NCBI GenBank assembly: GCA_018398815.1
Contig: CM031611.1
Span: 80,058,236 to 80,122,235 of the forward strand
Direction: 5' to 3'
From: Conus ventricosus
Lineage: Eukaryota; Mollusca; Gastropoda; Neogastropoda; Conidae
Length of the DNA: 64,000 nt
Below the pieces are notes generated by a model, which worked only from the letters and a program-made list of their open reading frames with translations, was not told the DNA's origin and ran no database searches. Below, piece after piece: positions 60,691 to 64,000 of this stretch. Made by a program: the position numbers and the translations under genes. The stretch's first letter is position 1, and every line of letters begins with the position of its first letter.

Positions 60691-60734
60691 TGAGGTTGCG
60701 AGCAAGACACAACCTGTTTAGTCACAAAGCAAGA

Positions 60735-61195
60735 AGTGGTCCTAGTTTCACTTTTTGTTTGTTTGTTGGTGTTTTGTGTGTTTTGGCCTACCCCCGCACG
60801 CACGTCCCTCCACCCCACCCCTGGACTGTTTATTGGGTGTTTGTTGTTTGTTTGTGTTTGTTTTGTCCTACCCCACGCATGCACACCCCCCTACCCCACT
60901 CCACCCCACCCGCCCCACCCCCCACCCACGCATGCACACACTCAAGTTCCTTCTAAGTTTTTAACTTAAGTTACCCCAAAGTAAGTTCTTACTCAAGTTG
61001 TCTTTAAGTCATCCTTAAGTTATCCACAAGTTCTTACTTAAGTTACTTCTAAGTTTTTAATTAAGTCGCCCCAGGTTCTTAATAAGTTCTTAAGTAAGTT
61101 CTTAATAAGTTCTTGATCAAGTTCTTAATAAGTTCTTAATTAAGTCATCCTTTAAGTACAACCAAGTTCTTATTAAGTTATCTTATAATTATCAA
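60735..61195. repeat. Terminal-type repeat region of Polinton-like element
   Basis: There is a direct duplication of about 95 bp rich in GTTTGTTTGTTG and CCTACCCC at 60,750-60,900. It is followed by an array of short AAGTTCTTA and AAGTTA motifs (60,950-61,185). Polinton ends often carry long inverted terminal repeats. The matching right end is outside the window, so this can only be called terminal by position. Confidence 0.5.
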
Positions 61196-61206
61196 AAAAA
61201 TACAAT

Positions 61207-61425
61207 CTATGTTTTTATCTTAAATAGCAGATGTCTAATATAGTACACACACGCCTCAAAAAACGCGTCATCGTTGAGGATGTCTTGCTCAGCGTTCTCT
61301 GCATAGATCTTAAGGAAGTTCTTACACCCTAAGCAACCGCATTGATTACAATTTGGGTCTATGGAAATGTCTTTTATAGACTCCATGTCTTTATTTATTG
61401 ACTTTATCATTTTATAATACGCCAT
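61207..61425 (-). CDS. Small hypothetical protein with Cys cluster
   Basis: A 72-residue ORF starts MAYYKMIKSINKDMESIKD and contains CNQCGCLGCKNF, a compact four-Cys group that might bind metal. The C-terminus is mildly hydrophobic. It is the outermost gene of the element, transcribed towards the terminus. I do not recognise a family. Confidence 0.5.
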   Translation of the reverse strand: MAYYKMIKSINKDMESIKDISIDPNCNQCGCLGCKNFLKIYAENAEQDILNDDAFFEACVYYIRHLLFKIKT

Positions 61426-61543
61426 GATCTATTTTTATAAAAAATTAAAATTAAGTTCTTAAAATATTATTCCATTATAAATGGATCAAAATGATGCTTT
61501 GTTATTGGCGGTTTTGGCGTGCAGTTGTGTTCGGCTTCTGTAT

Positions 61544-61947
61544 TTAGCGGTGGAGATTGTTTGGGCTCTTGTTTTTGCCAGCGTTGTTTATATATTTTAT
61601 AACCGTAATAACCGCCCCCAGCAGCAGCAAGAGCACCAAAATGACAACAGTTTTAAGTTCAATATTCCATGAAGACTTTGGGACCCTTGTATCACATGGA
61701 GTTTTTATAGCTGGCATTGAATCAACTTGTTCTGGCGTTGGAGGTGTTATGTTTTCATGATGAGTCATATTCTGTACATTAATTTTTTTTGTCTGTTCCA
61801 CTCTGCTAATTTTCTTCCTGCTTCAACACGCCCAGGATTTTTAATGGTCTCCGCCTGATTCAGCGTTTTCTGCTGATTTTCTGGCTTGGTTACTTTCTCC
61901 ACCTGGTTCAGTGTTTTCTGATTCTGCTGATTTTCTGGCCCGGTCAT
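61544..61947 (-). pseudogene. Small Polinton-type membrane protein, split by frameshift
   Basis: The N-terminal frame (61,765-61,947) has two imperfect repeats (KPENQQKTLNQ) and the phrase NPGRVEAGRKLAEWNRQKK. This R-V-x-A-G-(K/R)-x-L-A-(E/A)-(W/Y)-N pattern recurs in a small protein of animal Polinton-like elements. The second frame (61,544-61,801) ends in a single transmembrane segment (TVVILVLLLLLGAVITVI). Together they look like one protein of about 120 residues interrupted near 61,780. Function is unknown; a membrane or virion component is possible. Confidence 0.55.
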
Positions 61948-61964
61948 TTTGAAGGGAATAAAAT

Positions 61965-62415
61965 CTATATGATTAAAGTTATTAATCCCATGATTAATGG
62001 CGATAACAATGTTCCAAATCTGTAGTATAGATCACATCCTAGAGACTCTAATGACTTTGTTAAAACTGGATCTTGCGTTAAATCATACGTAAGATCTTGT
62101 TCAGAATCAATGGGAGCAAATCTACTGACTAGTTTAGTGTACAAACTAAGAACCGTTTGCCCAACACTTTTTACCATTCTCGACCCCAACTGCGCCTCAT
62201 ACCTGTTATGATACTTTATAATGTCTTGTGGCGACATCTGCTGAATCTGTTCTATGCTGAATTCAGTTCCGAGGAAACTGTTTTGTTTTCCCACATGCTG
62301 CCAAAGAATACAACCTCTCCTTTTGGGGCATAACAGCTTGGCCATCAACTTGGTCATTCATAAGTTCAGGAAGGTTTAGGCCACCTTGTAGCTGTAGTAG
62401 ATCATCACTGTTCAT
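61965..62415 (-). pseudogene. Polinton-type hypothetical protein, frameshifted near N-terminus
   Basis: The main frame (61,965-62,357) contains QMSPQDIIKYHNRYEAQLG and FAPIDSEQDLTYDLTQDPVL, ending in a hydrophobic segment (GTLLSPLIMGLITLII). A likelier start codon lies at about 62,415 in another frame, with the shift near 62,290-62,340. The I-x-K-Y-H-x-R-Y-E block is one I associate with an uncharacterised protein of Polinton-like elements. Function is unknown. Confidence 0.55.
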
Positions 62416-62448
62416 GTTTTTAATAATTATAATTATTTTATTTTATAA

Positions 62449-62680
62449 AAATGAGCACCGAAAAAAACTGTTGCTAACCTTGTATACCATTCTGCTGTTA
62501 TTGGAGGGCTAGTGTAGGATACTCAATGCTTGGTAAAAGCTTGTTAAAATAAAACCGGCAGATCTTGGCAAACTAGACTTTGAGGATTCAGCAAAGCTGA
62601 TTGCTATCATTGCAGCTTCGGTTGCCACGAAAGATTTTCTAGTCAAGCAAGGAATAATTCCAGACAATATAAATATGTAA
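62449..62680 (+). pseudogene. Small conserved Polinton-type ORF, degraded
   Basis: The plus strand reads LDFEDSAKLIAIIAASVATK and DFLVKQGIIPDNINM before TAA at 62,678-62,680. The upstream part (from an ATG near 62,451) has two in-frame stops. The block D-F-x-D-S-A-K ... A-S-V-A-T-K-D-F-L-V-x-Q-G looks like a short protein of animal Polinton-like elements. No biochemical role is known to me. Confidence 0.5.
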
Positions 62681-62703
62681 GAAAAAAAATACATTTATAA
62701 AAA

Positions 62704-63110
62704 TTGGCTTCACTCGCAATAATGATAGGCGGCGCTGTGGTGAATGCGCTTGCTTTTAGCGGAAGTAATTTTGCATTTAGTAAACTGCGGGATGACGGCG
62801 AGAGAAAAAGACATAACAAAGCTATGGAGGAACTAGCAGCTGCACAAGACGCTATGAAAAAGCAGAGACTTGAGCAGTTAGATTTTATTAATGACACACT
62901 GAAAAAACATGGGGCATGCAGCTTACATATTTAAAGATGTTGATCAAGCAATAAAACAATATTATCTAGTAACAGGCAAACCAGTCCAGACATTGCCCCC
63001 ACCAAAATTCAGTGACTTTTATCATCATCAGAAAAACAAAAGATGCAAGAAATCGGGTTTATTGTCGTTGGTATGACCGTTGTGTATTTTGTTGCACATA
63101 ATATTGGCTG
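62704..63110 (+). pseudogene. Polinton-type coiled-coil protein with C-terminal membrane anchor, broken
   Basis: The N-terminal part is open but starts with TTG where an ATG is expected. It reads MASLAIMIGGAVVNALAFSG in the canonical form and then a charged helical region (MEELAAAQDAMKKQRLEQLD). A frameshift near 62,920 moves to a frame with KDVDQAIKQYY and KFSDFYHH. Another shift leads to EIGFIVVGMTVVYFVAH, a membrane anchor ending at a TGA near 63,108. The start-codon change and the shifts mark it as inactive. Confidence 0.55.
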
Positions 63111-63118
63111 AGTAAAAA

Positions 63119-64000
63119 ATGAACAAAATCTATTATTCGCCAAAAGGATATTGGAAGGGAATAACAGCAATTAAAAAGCTAAGCCAAGCAGCTGGAGTCA
63201 GTGAACAAACAGCAAAAGAATGGCTATCTAAACAAGCGATTTGGCAAATTTATTTACCTGCGCCTAGACGAATACAGAGACCACACTTTGTCAATACAAT
63301 ACCGAACGACACCATCAAATGGATCTTCTATATTTACCCTCTGATAGGATTAGACGAAAAAGATTTAAGTACGCACTCACAGTCATTGACATAGCTTCAA
63401 GATATAAAGATGCGGAACCATTAACACAAAAGAGTGCTTCTGCTGTTGCTGTCGCCATACAGCTGATATACCAACGAGGGCCACTAACTTATCCTCGCAT
63501 GATTCAGTTGATGATGGAAAAGAATTTAAAAGGCCAAGTGAATCAATTATTGTTAAAACACAGAGTTACTATTAGAAGAGGCATTCCGGGAGTTCACAGA
63601 TCACAGGCTTTAGTTGAAAACTTTAACAAACAGTTAGCTGAAAGACTTTTTTCCTACCAGTATCACAGAGAGCTTATTGACAATTCTCGCAACACAGAAT
63701 GGGTTAGAAGACTGCCCTCAGTTTTGCGCGCAAATGAATAATGAAGAATTTAAAGGACTAAAACCAGTACAAGCAATCAAAAGAAAAACAATAGATGTTG
63801 TTGAAGGAGAGTCTTCATCCGGCAAACTATTACCGTTTGGTTTAAAAGTAAGGTACCTTTATTTACCGGGGGAAGCAGAAGGGGACACTCGCATTTAGGG
63901 CAACAGATCCAGTTTGGAGTGTTGATCCGTATGAAATAAAAAGAATTGTAAAAATGAATCCGCCCGTGTATTATTTACGAGAAACTGACACAACAAAACA
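63119..64000 (+). pseudogene. Polinton-like retroviral-type integrase, multiple frameshifts
   Basis: Starts at ATG 63,119 with a zinc-binding-domain-like N-terminus (YYSPKGYWKGITAIKKLSQA). The core continues in the 63,319-63,741 frame with YALTVIDIASRY, holding the first catalytic Asp. The second Asp block (D-D-G-K-E-F type) is visible only in a shifted frame at about 63,509-63,527, flanked by compensating indels. The Glu lies in ALVENFN. A third frame (63,677-63,898) has the C-terminal part, and another shift near 63,893 leads towards the edge. Family DDE integrase (D,D-35-E). It would insert the element, but this copy is broken. Confidence 0.8.

Larger units (their letters stand above)
60480..64000. 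mobile_element. Polinton/Maverick-like element, left part only
   Basis: A block of densely packed intronless small ORFs on both strands, with membrane-anchor tails, lies next to a retroviral-type integrase. This is the layout of Polinton/Maverick elements, also seen in adintovirus-type relatives. The polymerase B, ATPase, protease and capsid genes would lie beyond position 64,000. Most ORFs show frameshifts, so the copy looks inactive. AT content is higher than in the flanking DNA. Confidence 0.72.

Noticed and set aside
61481..61672. Plus-strand hydrophobic ORF inside the Polinton-like element
   Set aside because: It is antisense to the membrane segment of the minus-strand ORF, which matches a known small Polinton-type pattern.

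Overview
This is animal nuclear DNA, most likely from a mollusc and probably a gastropod. It has small exons in repeat-choked introns, abundant tRNA-derived SINEs and non-LTR retrotransposon debris, and an extracellular-matrix gene carrying a lustrin-type cysteine-rich module. The species call is inference. There is no sign of prokaryotic organisation, operons or CRISPR.

The main content is one large gene on the minus strand. I read it as an agrin-type heparan sulfate proteoglycan core protein. It runs from about 57,265 (5'-most exon seen) down to about 9,420 (C-terminal stop), in at least 23 exons whose GT/AG boundaries and phases join up over most of the chain. In gene order the modules are: follistatin/Kazal units (57.2, 54.1, 51.2, 49.9/49.0 kb), a lustrin-type module (47.8 kb), a short YGCC-type module (46.4 kb), two laminin-EGF modules (44.4 and 43.7 kb), another Kazal (42.9 kb), a Ser/Thr-rich linker (41.6 kb), a small EB-like Cys-rich module (40.8 kb), an EGF (38.5 kb), LamG1 (37.4, 36.6, 35.0 kb), two EGFs (32.5 kb), LamG2 (30.7 kb, a broken part near 26 kb, 19.8 kb), an EGF (19.7 kb) and LamG3 (17.4, 10.3, 9.5 kb). 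The first exon seen begins in phase 1, so the N-terminus lies further upstream, beyond or within the viral-like element at the right edge. Several exons need one extra or one fewer base to stay in frame, while I saw no clear substitution nonsense codon. This looks more like an indel-rich long-read assembly than a decayed gene.

The introns are full of private minisatellites with units of about 30-130 bp. Two are unusual. A 69-bp array (51.36-53.3 kb) repeats the 3' splice site and start of a Kazal exon about 24 to 28 times. An 83-bp array (39.5-40.76 kb) repeats the end of an exon plus its 5' splice site about 15 times. A 4.6-kb G-rich array (20.26-24.89 kb) is broken up by two copies of another repeat.

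At the left edge (1-2.35 kb) lies a decayed minus-strand non-LTR retrotransposon with PHD-like finger, endonuclease and reverse transcriptase remnants. From 2.35 to 9.42 kb I see no gene; part is probably the agrin 3' UTR. At the right edge (about 60.48-64 kb) lies one end of a Polinton/Maverick-like element. It has palindromic repeats, an AAGTT-rich terminal stretch, several small conserved membrane-type ORFs on both strands, and a frameshifted retroviral-type integrase that runs towards the window edge.
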